Shown here: positions 6,398-11,952 of the stretch, piece by piece
How positions within the stretch are numbered: the first letter of the stretch is position 1
How the letters are laid out: every line of letters starts with the position of its first letter
Assembly: GCA_036677505.1 (NCBI GenBank)
Contig: JAVBWK010000031.1
Location: forward strand, 1-11,952
Reading direction: 5' to 3'
DNA: 11,952 bases
Source: UBA2227 sp036677505
GTDB lineage: Bacteria; Bacillota_I; Bacilli_A; Erysipelotrichales; Erysipelotrichaceae
The notes under the pieces: model-generated
The model's database searches: none
Told to the model about the DNA's origin: nothing
Seen by the model: the letters and a program-made list of their open reading frames with translations, nothing else
Position numbers and translations under genes: made by a program

Positions 6398-7255
6398 ATG
6401 TCTTTTGCAGCGAAACACGTTAAAACAACACTTATGATTATAACCAGTGCTCTTATATCAGCACTGTCACTTAAAGTGTTCATCAGTGCCGGAGGATTGT
6501 TCCCCGGCGGATTCAGCGGTTTGGCCGTGCTTCTTTCCAGACTCATTTTGCGGGAGTCCGGCATCGACATCCCCTTTGGGCTTTTGTATGTTTCCTTTAA
6601 CATTATCCCCACGATCTTGGTTTATAAATTTGTCGGCAAGTGGTTTACCCGCTATTCGGTATTGCAGTATGCACTCGTCAGTATCCTTGTGGCTGTCATT
6701 CCGGAAATGGAAATCACCTATGATATCGTCTTGATTGCGATTTTCGGCGGTATCCTTTCGGGAATCAGTGCATCCTTAGCTTTGGCTGCCAATGCCAGCG
6801 GCGGCGGAACCGATTTTATTGCAATTTACATCTCCAATAAGACCAATGCTCCGGCATGGCAATATATCCTTTATGGTAACAGCGTATTGCTGATTGTCGC
6901 CGGATTGCTGTTTGGCTGGGAGAAGGCTTTGTATTCCATCATATATCAGTATGTGTCGACCCAAGTCGTCAATTCGATGCATCAGCGATACAAACTGATG
7001 AGCTTGCGGCTCTTTACCGAAAAGCCGGATGAAATAATTGATGCGATATTGAAAACAACGCGTCATGGCATCACGAAGCTTTGGGGGGAGGGCGGATACT
7101 CCAAACAACCCAAATGCATGCTGTACATGGTCGTTAATGCGTTTGAGGTCGAGGATATCGTGGCCGTTGCTCAGACAGTTGATCCACGGGTGTTTATCGA
7201 TATCAGTAAAACGGAGCGAGTGCTTGGAAATTATTACCGCAAACCGTTAGAATAA
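6398..7255 (+). CDS. YitT-family membrane protein with C-terminal DUF2179 domain
   Basis: This 285-residue protein belongs to the YitT/YqfU/YvjA family. The N-terminal 195 residues are hydrophobic, with about five to six spans and the conserved AGGLFPGGFSG (31-41) and ASGGGTDFIAIYIS (133-146) motifs. The C-terminal cytoplasmic domain (about 205-280) has the DUF2179 pattern HGITKLWGEGGYS (223-235) followed by alternating beta strands and helices. The molecular role of the family is not established. Two ATGs are six bases apart; the second (6398) is preferred because GAGGG (6387-6391) is six bases before it, whereas it is essentially adjacent to the first (6392). The gene has its own promoter and is monocistronic, followed by the metK leader. 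Confidence 0.9.
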   Translation: MSFAAKHVKTTLMIITSALISALSLKVFISAGGLFPGGFSGLAVLLSRLILRESGIDIPFGLLYVSFNIIPTILVYKFVGKWFTRYSVLQYALVSILVAVIPEMEITYDIVLIAIFGGILSGISASLALAANASGGGTDFIAIYISNKTNAPAWQYILYGNSVLLIVAGLLFGWEKALYSIIYQYVSTQVVNSMHQRYKLMSLRLFTEKPDEIIDAILKTTRHGITKLWGEGGYSKQPKCMLYMVVNAFEVEDIVAVAQTVDPRVFIDISKTERVLGNYYRKPLE

Positions 7256-7281
7256 AAAGTTTAGTATTTATAAAAAAATCC

Positions 7282-7310
7282 TTGCATATTATTAAACAAT
7301 ATGTTTAAAT
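7282..7310 (+). promoter_or_regulatory. Candidate metK promoter
   Basis: TTGCAT (7282-7287) and TTAAAT (7305-7310) are 17 bases apart, each matching four of six consensus positions. A start near 7317 would put the S-box P1 helix at the very 5' end of the transcript, the usual arrangement. Confidence 0.5.
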
Positions 7311-7319
7311 AACTATGGT

Positions 7320-7463
7320 CTTTTTATCAAGAGATGGGGTAGAGAGTTAGCTCAGTGACCCCACGCCAACCTACATGAATAAAACATGAAAGGTGGTTCC
7401 GCTAACAGCGATAAGGGAAATCGAGTGTCATCGTGTCTTCTCTTATGCTGAGAAGACTTTTTT
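7320..7463 (+). ncRNA. SAM-responsive S-box (SAM-I clan) riboswitch with terminator platform, P4-less variant
   Basis: The leader keeps the S-box core. P1 pairs 7321-7328 with 7410-7417. P2 is TGGGG (7335-7339) with CCCCA (7359-7363), capped by a kink-turn (GA 7342-7343, bulge AGT 7354-7356, GA 7357-7358), stem GAG/CTC and loop TTAG (7347-7350). P3 is CC-AA-CCT (7366-7372) with AGG-T-GG (7391-7396), preserving the asymmetric AA/U loop that contacts SAM, then CATG/CATG. Loop TTAG pairs with CTAA (7402-7405) as the pseudoknot, extendable to six pairs. Only four bases then remain before P1, so there is no ordinary P4. The P1 3' strand and adjacent bases (7411-7419) can instead pair with 7438-7446 as an antiterminator. 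SAM binding should therefore end transcription and lower metK expression. Confidence 0.88.
7435..7463 (+). terminator. Riboswitch-controlled intrinsic terminator before metK
   Basis: GTCTTCTC (7435-7442), a 7-base loop, GAGAAGAC (7450-7457) and six T residues (7458-7463). The 5' arm and loop bases TTCTCTTAT overlap the antiterminator that pairs with 7411-7419, so the two structures exclude each other. Confidence 0.92.
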
Positions 7464-7485
7464 ATTGATATAGGAGGAAAAACAT

Positions 7486-8571
7486 ATGGAAAGATTCTTG
7501 TTTACATCAGAAAGCGTAACGGACGGACATCCGGATAAAATCTGCGATCAGATTGCTGATGCCATTTTGGATGCGGCATTGAGTCAGGATCCTCATTCGA
7601 AAATGGCCGTGGAAGCTACAATCAAAGATGATCTGGTTTTGGTATATGGCGAAGCCAATACGAAAGCCGTGATCGATTATACGCAGATAGCGAAAAACGT
7701 CATCAAAGACATCGGCTACACCGAAGAGTACAATGTCATCGTCAAGGTCAACGGACAGTCACAGGAAATTTATAATGCCGTAGCTCAGGATATCACCTGT
7801 GCCGGAGATCAGGGTCTGATGTTTGGATATGCCAGCAACGAAACCGAAGAGTACATGCCTTTGGCCATCATTACGGCTCATCAGCTTTCGCGTGCCCTCA
7901 GTGAAGCTAAAAAGCGTTTTGATTGGTTGCGTCCTGACGGTAAAACTCAGGTCACGGTCGAATATATCGATCATAAGCCGGTGCGGATCACTGCCGTCGT
8001 CGTTTCGACACAGCATGCACCACAGGTTACTCAGGAAGAAATCCGCAAGGTCGTATTGAATGAAGTGATTTTGAAGACCATCGATGAGAAATGGCTGGAT
8101 GAAAACACCAAGTATTTCATTAATCCAAGCGGATCCTTCATTACCGGCGGATCCTTTGGGGATTCCGGAACGACCGGCCGAAAGATCGTTGTGGATACTT
8201 ATGGCGGCATGGGTCGGATCGGCGGTGGCTGTTTCAGTTCTAAAGACCCAAGTAAAGTAGACCGTTCAGCCGCGTATTACGCACGGTATGTTGCCAAAAG
8301 CGTCGTTGCTGCCGGATTGGCTGACCGGCTGGAAATTCAGTTGGCCTATGCGATCGGTCACAGTCATCCGTTGTCCGTTTACATCGAAACCTTTGGTTCA
8401 GAGAAAATCGATAAGGAAGACATCTACCGCCTGATACATGCGAACTTTGATTTCAGCGTTCAAAACATCATCAGCGAACTGAATCTGCTGCGTCCGATTT
8501 ATCGCAAGACGGCAGCTTTCGGTCACTTTGGCCGCGACGGATTTCCGTGGGAGCAAGTCAAACAATTATAA
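7486..8571 (+). CDS. metK: S-adenosylmethionine synthetase, divergent and short
   Basis: The enzyme makes SAM from methionine and ATP, releasing phosphate and pyrophosphate. The catalytic landmarks are present: GHPDK (14-18), E43, AGDQGLMFGY (106-115) with D108, WLRPDGKTQV (147-156), GRKIVVDTYGG (231-241), and K253 and K271 in the phosphate-binding region. At 361 residues it is about 25-40 shorter than E. coli or B. subtilis MetK, with a trimmed segment at 92-105 where the flexible active-site loop normally lies and a shorter C-terminus. The usual GAGDQG is CAGDQG, and GGGAFSGKD is GGGCFSSKD (246-254). AGGAGG (7472-7477), eight bases upstream, fixes the start. Expression is governed by the SAM riboswitch leader, giving product feedback. 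Confidence 0.96.
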   Translation: MERFLFTSESVTDGHPDKICDQIADAILDAALSQDPHSKMAVEATIKDDLVLVYGEANTKAVIDYTQIAKNVIKDIGYTEEYNVIVKVNGQSQEIYNAVAQDITCAGDQGLMFGYASNETEEYMPLAIITAHQLSRALSEAKKRFDWLRPDGKTQVTVEYIDHKPVRITAVVVSTQHAPQVTQEEIRKVVLNEVILKTIDEKWLDENTKYFINPSGSFITGGSFGDSGTTGRKIVVDTYGGMGRIGGGCFSSKDPSKVDRSAAYYARYVAKSVVAAGLADRLEIQLAYAIGHSHPLSVYIETFGSEKIDKEDIYRLIHANFDFSVQNIISELNLLRPIYRKTAAFGHFGRDGFPWEQVKQL

Positions 8572-8576
8572 AAACT

Positions 8577-8597
8577 AAGGAAGAGAAATCTTCCTTT
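8577..8597 (+). terminator. Possible weak terminator after metK
   Basis: AAGGAAGA (8577-8584), GAAA tetraloop, TCTTCCTT (8589-8596) form a perfect 8-bp hairpin five bases after the metK stop. The T run after it is very short (interrupted by C at 8598), so termination may be partial, or the hairpin may only protect the 3' end. Confidence 0.5.
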
Positions 8598-8605
8598 CAT
8601 ATTGC

Positions 8606-8634
8606 TTGCAAACAGATAAAAGTTACTGTATCAT
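8606..8634 (+). promoter_or_regulatory. Probable promoter of the marR-efflux operon
   Basis: TTGCAA (8606-8611; four of six) and TATCAT (8629-8634; five of six) are separated by 17 bases. Predicted transcription start is near 8641. The -10 element lies between the arms of an inverted repeat, consistent with repression by the first gene product. Confidence 0.6.
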
Positions 8635-8657
8635 ATTTAAGTAACTTAACTAAGTAA
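8620..8657 (+). promoter_or_regulatory. Putative MarR operator array
   Basis: AAGTTACT (8620-8627) and AGTAACTT (8640-8647) are perfect inverted arms with centres 20 bp apart, flanking the -10 element. The second arm also belongs to a 13-bp odd palindrome, TTAAGT-A-ACTTAA (8637-8649), and to a second inverted pair, ACTTA (8644-8648) and TAAGT (8651-8655). AAGTAA recurs at 8639 and 8652. The density and position of these half-sites over the start region suggest autoregulation by the adjacent MarR protein; binding itself is inference. Confidence 0.55.
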
Positions 8658-8669
8658 TGAGGTGATCAA

Positions 8670-9128
8670 GTGAACAAAGAAATCGAGCAGCAGCTGACGG
8701 AAGAATTGTTTTCAACTTTGGAACAGTTTCGTTGTGTAGACAAAGGATTTAACCGTAAGTCAGATTTTGGCCAAAAACCGGTACGCATGCTGCTGATGAT
8801 CGATCAGCTAACCAAACAAGGTCCAATATCCGTCTCTGTATTAAAAGATCATATGCATATTTCCGCACCTGCCATCACCCAGTTTGTTAATATTCTTCAA
8901 GTGAAAGGGTATGTGACGAAAGTTGATGATCCGCAGGATAAGCGAAAATCACTGATTGAGCTTTCCGAAAAAGGGAAGAAAGAGTTGTTAAAAACCAAGG
9001 ACAAAATGAAAGTTCACATGTCTACGATGGTACGGCATCTGGGTGAACGGGATACCCGTACTTTAAACGAAATATTAACGAAAATCGTCCATTTTTACAT
9101 AATGGAAGAAGGAGCAAAAAATGAGTAA
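8670..9128 (+). CDS. MarR-family transcriptional regulator
   Basis: This 152-residue protein has the MarR winged helix-turn-helix: recognition region VLKDHMHISAPAITQFVNILQVKGYV at about 57-82 and the wing DDPQDKRKSLIELSEKGK at 86-103, including the conserved D-x-R (D90, R92). Flanking N- and C-terminal helices form the dimer interface of this family. One cysteine (C22) is present in the N-terminal helix; oxidant sensing is possible but unsupported. The start is GTG at 8670, with GAGGTGA upstream; the nearby ATG at 8657 is out of frame and stops at once. It overlaps the adaptor gene by 8 bases and sits downstream of operator-like repeats, so it probably represses its own efflux operon. Confidence 0.93.
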   Translation: MNKEIEQQLTEELFSTLEQFRCVDKGFNRKSDFGQKPVRMLLMIDQLTKQGPISVSVLKDHMHISAPAITQFVNILQVKGYVTKVDDPQDKRKSLIELSEKGKKELLKTKDKMKVHMSTMVRHLGERDTRTLNEILTKIVHFYIMEEGAKNE

Positions 9129-9996
9129 ACGCAAAGGAAAAAAATACAGAGGATGGCTGATTGCCGGTGCGATTGTCATCGTATTGGGATTAGTAGGCTA
9201 TCAATTCATGCAAAATGTCAATCGTCGGATGATTGATAATTTAGATACGATTGTCATCGAGTCCGGATCGATATCTCTGGAAGCATTGGCCTCCGGAAAA
9301 ATCACATCTGCGGATGCATCCGAGGTCACCTTCAACGGAACGTTCCGTCGCTCTACCGTCAATCTCGGGGACCGTGTGAGCAAAAATGATAAAATCGGTG
9401 AGTATCTGAACAATATGGGACAACTTTTTGCCATCCGGGCCAATCGCGATGGATTGATTACCCAAGTGGCATCCGCAGCTCTGCCTAAATTCATCATTTC
9501 CGATCCTGAGAAATTCCAGTTGGAAATTCAAATCACTGAAAAGGATATATATAAAATCGTCATCGGACAACCGGCAACCATTTACATCTCAGCGGTCGAT
9601 CGGACGTTTATCGGTGAAGTTATTGATAAAAGTTCTTTGGGCAATACTGCCGGAGATTTCACGACGTACACAGTAACGGTCGGTTTTGATCATGGGGATG
9701 CTCCGGTATACTTAGGAATGAGCGGCAGTGCCAAAATCGTCTTGGAAACCTTTGAAAATATCGCCGTGGTACCGGTAGAGGCTTTGATTACTTTTGAGGG
9801 CAAACGGTATTTGTTATCGGCTGACTGGCTTGAAAACAGCAATCTGCCGCAACGTGACTTCTATATTCCGGTGACCACCGGTGCCGCTGATATTTATGAC
9901 ATCGAAGTTATCGGTGACAGTCTGGTCGGTAAAAAAATAATCATCCTGCCCAGCGATAACAGCAACTTCCCGTTCTTCGCACGAGGCGACCAATGA
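9121..9996 (+). CDS. Membrane-fusion-type adaptor of a MacB-like ABC system
   Basis: This 291-residue protein starts with a basic stretch and a membrane anchor at 12-29, then an extracytoplasmic region. Beta-rich lipoyl-like halves are visible at about 67-98 (containing VNLGDRVSKNDKIGEYL) and 101-116 (FAIRANRDGLITQV). They are followed by a beta-barrel-like domain (about 130-210, with LGMSGSAKIVLE at 198-209) and a membrane-proximal-like region containing VVPVEALITFEGKRYLL (216-232). This order is that of MacA/HlyD-type adaptors. The alpha-helical hairpin that usually separates the lipoyl halves is missing, fitting a monoderm with no outer-membrane channel to reach. AAGGAG six bases upstream sets the start. 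It shares ATGA with the ATPase gene, implying coupled expression and a common complex. Confidence 0.82.
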   Translation: MSKRKGKKYRGWLIAGAIVIVLGLVGYQFMQNVNRRMIDNLDTIVIESGSISLEALASGKITSADASEVTFNGTFRRSTVNLGDRVSKNDKIGEYLNNMGQLFAIRANRDGLITQVASAALPKFIISDPEKFQLEIQITEKDIYKIVIGQPATIYISAVDRTFIGEVIDKSSLGNTAGDFTTYTVTVGFDHGDAPVYLGMSGSAKIVLETFENIAVVPVEALITFEGKRYLLSADWLENSNLPQRDFYIPVTTGAADIYDIEVIGDSLVGKKIIILPSDNSNFPFFARGDQ

Positions 9997-10682
9997 TAGC
10001 CATCCAAGAGATCACCAAGCGTTACGAAATGGGCAGTAACATCGTCATGGCGCTTGATGGTATATCACTGGATATTCAGGAAGGTGAATTTGTGGCAATC
10101 GTCGGACCTTCCGGCAGCGGAAAGTCTACGCTGATGAATATTATCGGATGTCTGGATGTCGTCACTTCCGGAACGTACGTTTTAAACAAAATTCCCATCC
10201 AGGAATATGAGCAGGATGAGCTTGCAGATATACGAAATCAGCAAATCGGCTTTATTTTTCAGCAATTCAATTTGCTTCCGAGTTTTACTGCCATTGAAAA
10301 TGTCATGATGCCCATGACCTATGCGAAAGTTGCTAAGAAACAGCGGGAAATCAAGGCAGCTGAGCTTTTAAAGTTGGTCGGATTGGAAGATCGGATGGAT
10401 CATAAGCCGACCGAGCTTTCCGGCGGACAACAGCAGCGCGTTTCCATCGCCCGGGCACTGGCGAATTCTCCAGCCATCATTCTGGCGGATGAGCCGACCG
10501 GGGCTTTGGATTCGAAAACAGGCAAAGAAGTTTTATCTTTACTTAAAAAATTGAACAAGGACGGCAAAACGGTCATCGTGATCACTCACGATCATGAGGT
10601 AGCCCGCTTCGCCAACCGTGTGATCACTTTGAAAGACGGGAAGGTTTTATCGGACTTGCCGATGGAGGAAGCCTATGTTTAA
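9993..10682 (+). CDS. ABC transporter ATPase, MacB/LolD-type
   Basis: This 229-residue nucleotide-binding subunit is complete: Walker A GPSGSGKST at 38-46, Q-loop Q90-Q91, signature LSGGQQQR at 142-149, Walker B IILADEPTGALDS at 162-174 and switch histidine H199. The sequence is typical of the MacB/LolD/FtsE group, which energises permeases that work by mechanotransmission. It powers the permease encoded next, presumably as a dimer at the cytoplasmic face. It overlaps the adaptor gene by ATGA and the permease gene by 8 bases. The transported substrate cannot be read from the ATPase; family members move macrolides, peptides, lipoproteins or bacteriocins. Confidence 0.96.
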   Translation: MIAIQEITKRYEMGSNIVMALDGISLDIQEGEFVAIVGPSGSGKSTLMNIIGCLDVVTSGTYVLNKIPIQEYEQDELADIRNQQIGFIFQQFNLLPSFTAIENVMMPMTYAKVAKKQREIKAAELLKLVGLEDRMDHKPTELSGGQQQRVSIARALANSPAIILADEPTGALDSKTGKEVLSLLKKLNKDGKTVIVITHDHEVARFANRVITLKDGKVLSDLPMEEAYV

Positions 10683-11838
10683 GGAATATTTTGCGATTGC
10701 CTTCCGTTCGGTCGTCGCCCATAAAATCCGGGCTTTACTTACGACTTTGGGCGTTGTCATCGGGGTTGCCTCAGTCATTCTGCTGATGTCATTAGGAAAC
10801 AGTGCTCGTACGGAAGCGGCCAATCAGATCCGCAGTATCGGATCCAATCTTATTTATGTCAGCGTTGCAGACCGTCAGGGTGCTTTGCCTGGGACTTGGC
10901 TTGATGAAATTCAGGAAAAAGCGCAAATCACCGCTTTCTCTGAGATGGTTTCAGGACAGACATCTTATTTGGTAGACGGGTCCAATGTCGATGTTTCCAT
11001 CAGCGGTGTCAACCAATTTTATGGGTTTGTCTCGAGTCTGGATATGACCGATGGCCGGTTTTTAAATGAGTTTGATGTCAACAACAACCTTCCGGCGGTC
11101 GTGCTTGGATCAAAGATCCAGGATTTGCTTTTTCCTAATCAGGAAGTCATAGGTAATACACTGTATATCAAGGGGATGCCCTTTACTGTCGTCGGAATCG
11201 TAGAACCGCGAGGGACCAATTTCAGCGGTGACAATGACATGATGATTTATATTCCTATCGATTATGCCCGGACGATGTTTCCGATGGGCGGACGTTTTAA
11301 GACATATTATATCACCGCGGCTTCGGAAGAAAACATAGATCTGACGATGAACCGAATTACGACGTATCTGGCTAAGTATTTACCGTCAGAGAATCAGTAT
11401 CGCATTTTCTCACAATCGCAAATCCTGGGCGTTTTGGACACGCTGATGGCTTTGCTTACTACGTTGCTCTCCGGAATTGCATCGATTTCGCTGATCGTCG
11501 GCGGTATTGGTATCATGAACATCATGCTGGTCACGGTTCGTGAGCGTACTCGTGAAATCGGTATCCGTAAAGCACTGGGAGCCCGGCGTCAGCAGATTCT
11601 GATTCAGTTTCTGATCGAAGCAGTGATTATCACGACTTTGGGCGGAATCTTCGGACTAATTATCAGTTATATCGGTGCTCAGATCATCACATCCGTCACC
11701 GATTTCAATGTCGTGCTTGGCTGGGATGCCGTGTTGCTTTCTTTGGTGTTTTCGATCACGATTGGAGTCATCTTCGGGATTTATCCGGCGATGCAAGCCA
11801 GCAAACTTGAACCGGTCGAAGCCTTGCGCTTTGAATAA
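10675..11838 (+). CDS. MacB/FtsX-family ABC permease
   Basis: This 387-residue permease has the MacB topology: an N-terminal amphipathic segment and span 1 (about 20-40), a large extracytoplasmic MacB_PCD-type domain (about 41-255), then three C-terminal spans near 262-286, 313-336 and 351-371. Conserved features include TTLGVVIGVASVI (23-35), GGIGIMNIMLVTVRERTREIGIRKALGARR (276-305) and the terminal PAMQASKLEPVEALR (371-385). The start has GGAGGA five bases upstream and overlaps the ATPase stop. With the adaptor and ATPase it forms a tripartite MacAB-like system, here probably exporting a compound or peptide sensed by the MarR repressor; the substrate is unknown. It is the last gene before a strong terminator. 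Confidence 0.94.
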   Translation: MFKEYFAIAFRSVVAHKIRALLTTLGVVIGVASVILLMSLGNSARTEAANQIRSIGSNLIYVSVADRQGALPGTWLDEIQEKAQITAFSEMVSGQTSYLVDGSNVDVSISGVNQFYGFVSSLDMTDGRFLNEFDVNNNLPAVVLGSKIQDLLFPNQEVIGNTLYIKGMPFTVVGIVEPRGTNFSGDNDMMIYIPIDYARTMFPMGGRFKTYYITAASEENIDLTMNRITTYLAKYLPSENQYRIFSQSQILGVLDTLMALLTTLLSGIASISLIVGGIGIMNIMLVTVRERTREIGIRKALGARRQQILIQFLIEAVIITTLGGIFGLIISYIGAQIITSVTDFNVVLGWDAVLLSLVFSITIGVIFGIYPAMQASKLEPVEALRFE

Positions 11839-11890
11839 AAGGCTCTAAGTCAAATGTTGGGGTAAACACCCTATAGACGATGAGATGAAT

Positions 11891-11921
11891 AGGAATTCCT
11901 ACACATAGGAGTTCCTTTTTT
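11891..11921 (+). terminator. Intrinsic terminator of the marR-efflux operon
   Basis: AGGAATTCCTA (11891-11901), loop CACA, TAGGAGTTCCT (11906-11916) make an 11-bp stem with one G-U pair, followed by a run of five T residues. It lies 52 bases after the permease stop. Confidence 0.9.
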
Positions 11922-11952
11922 ATTGAAAGGACAAGAGAATACGGGTTCTGAA

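Noticed and set aside
11839..11890. GGGGTAAACACCC small hairpin between the permease and its terminator, possibly a riboswitch fragment.
   Set aside because: The stem is three to four pairs and matches no riboswitch core I can verify; it is more simply part of the 3' untranslated region.
11925..11952. GAAAGGACAAGAGAATACGGG at the right edge resembles the start of a T-box leader stem I.
   Set aside because: Only 28 bases remain and no specifier loop, T-box sequence or promoter can be seen, so it cannot be supported.

Overview
The window looks like chromosomal DNA from a low- to mid-GC (by eye) Gram-positive bacterium of the Bacillota. The signs are strong AGGAGG-type ribosome binding sites, intrinsic terminators, an S-box (SAM-I) riboswitch before metK, a ComK-family protein, a YitT-family protein, a Lit-type (DUF1461) membrane protein and very tight gene packing. 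The divergent MetK and the mixture of families would fit Erysipelotrichia or a relative, but that is inference and not an identification. No phage, IS, CRISPR, tRNA or rRNA sequence was seen.

Left edge (1-954), minus strand: the first codons of an unidentified gene whose Shine-Dalgarno lies in a perfect hairpin, preceded by a choline-kinase-like phosphotransferase. Region 1014-4998, plus strand: five genes in which every junction overlaps, consistent with one coupled operon. They are a B12-binding-type radical SAM protein, an RdgB-type XTP/dITP pyrophosphatase, a Lit-like lipoprotein transacylase, the TrmL tRNA wobble methyltransferase and an unrecognised membrane protein.

Region 5012-5782: a promoter, a 48-residue single-span membrane protein, and a RidA enamine/imine deaminase carrying an unusual Cys/His/acidic tail of about 49 residues that ends inside an intrinsic terminator. 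Region 5851-6321: a ComK-like protein with a C-terminal CxxC-x4-CxxC motif. Region 6347-7255: a promoter and a YitT/DUF2179 membrane protein.

Region 7282-8596: metK with its own promoter and a SAM-responsive leader. The leader keeps the S-box core (AA/U internal loop in P3, kink-turn, loop-J3/4 pseudoknot, P1/antiterminator/terminator switch) but has no room for a normal P4. The MetK protein is also divergent. It supplies the SAM used by the radical SAM enzyme and TrmL.

Region 8606-11921: a self-contained export cassette comprising a promoter embedded in AAGTTACT-type repeats, a MarR regulator, a membrane-fusion-like adaptor, a MacB/LolD-type ATPase and a MacB-type permease. All its junctions overlap and it is closed by a strong terminator. 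The most novel-looking points are the metal-binding-like RidA tail beside a Cys4-tailed ComK-like protein, and the P4-less SAM riboswitch.
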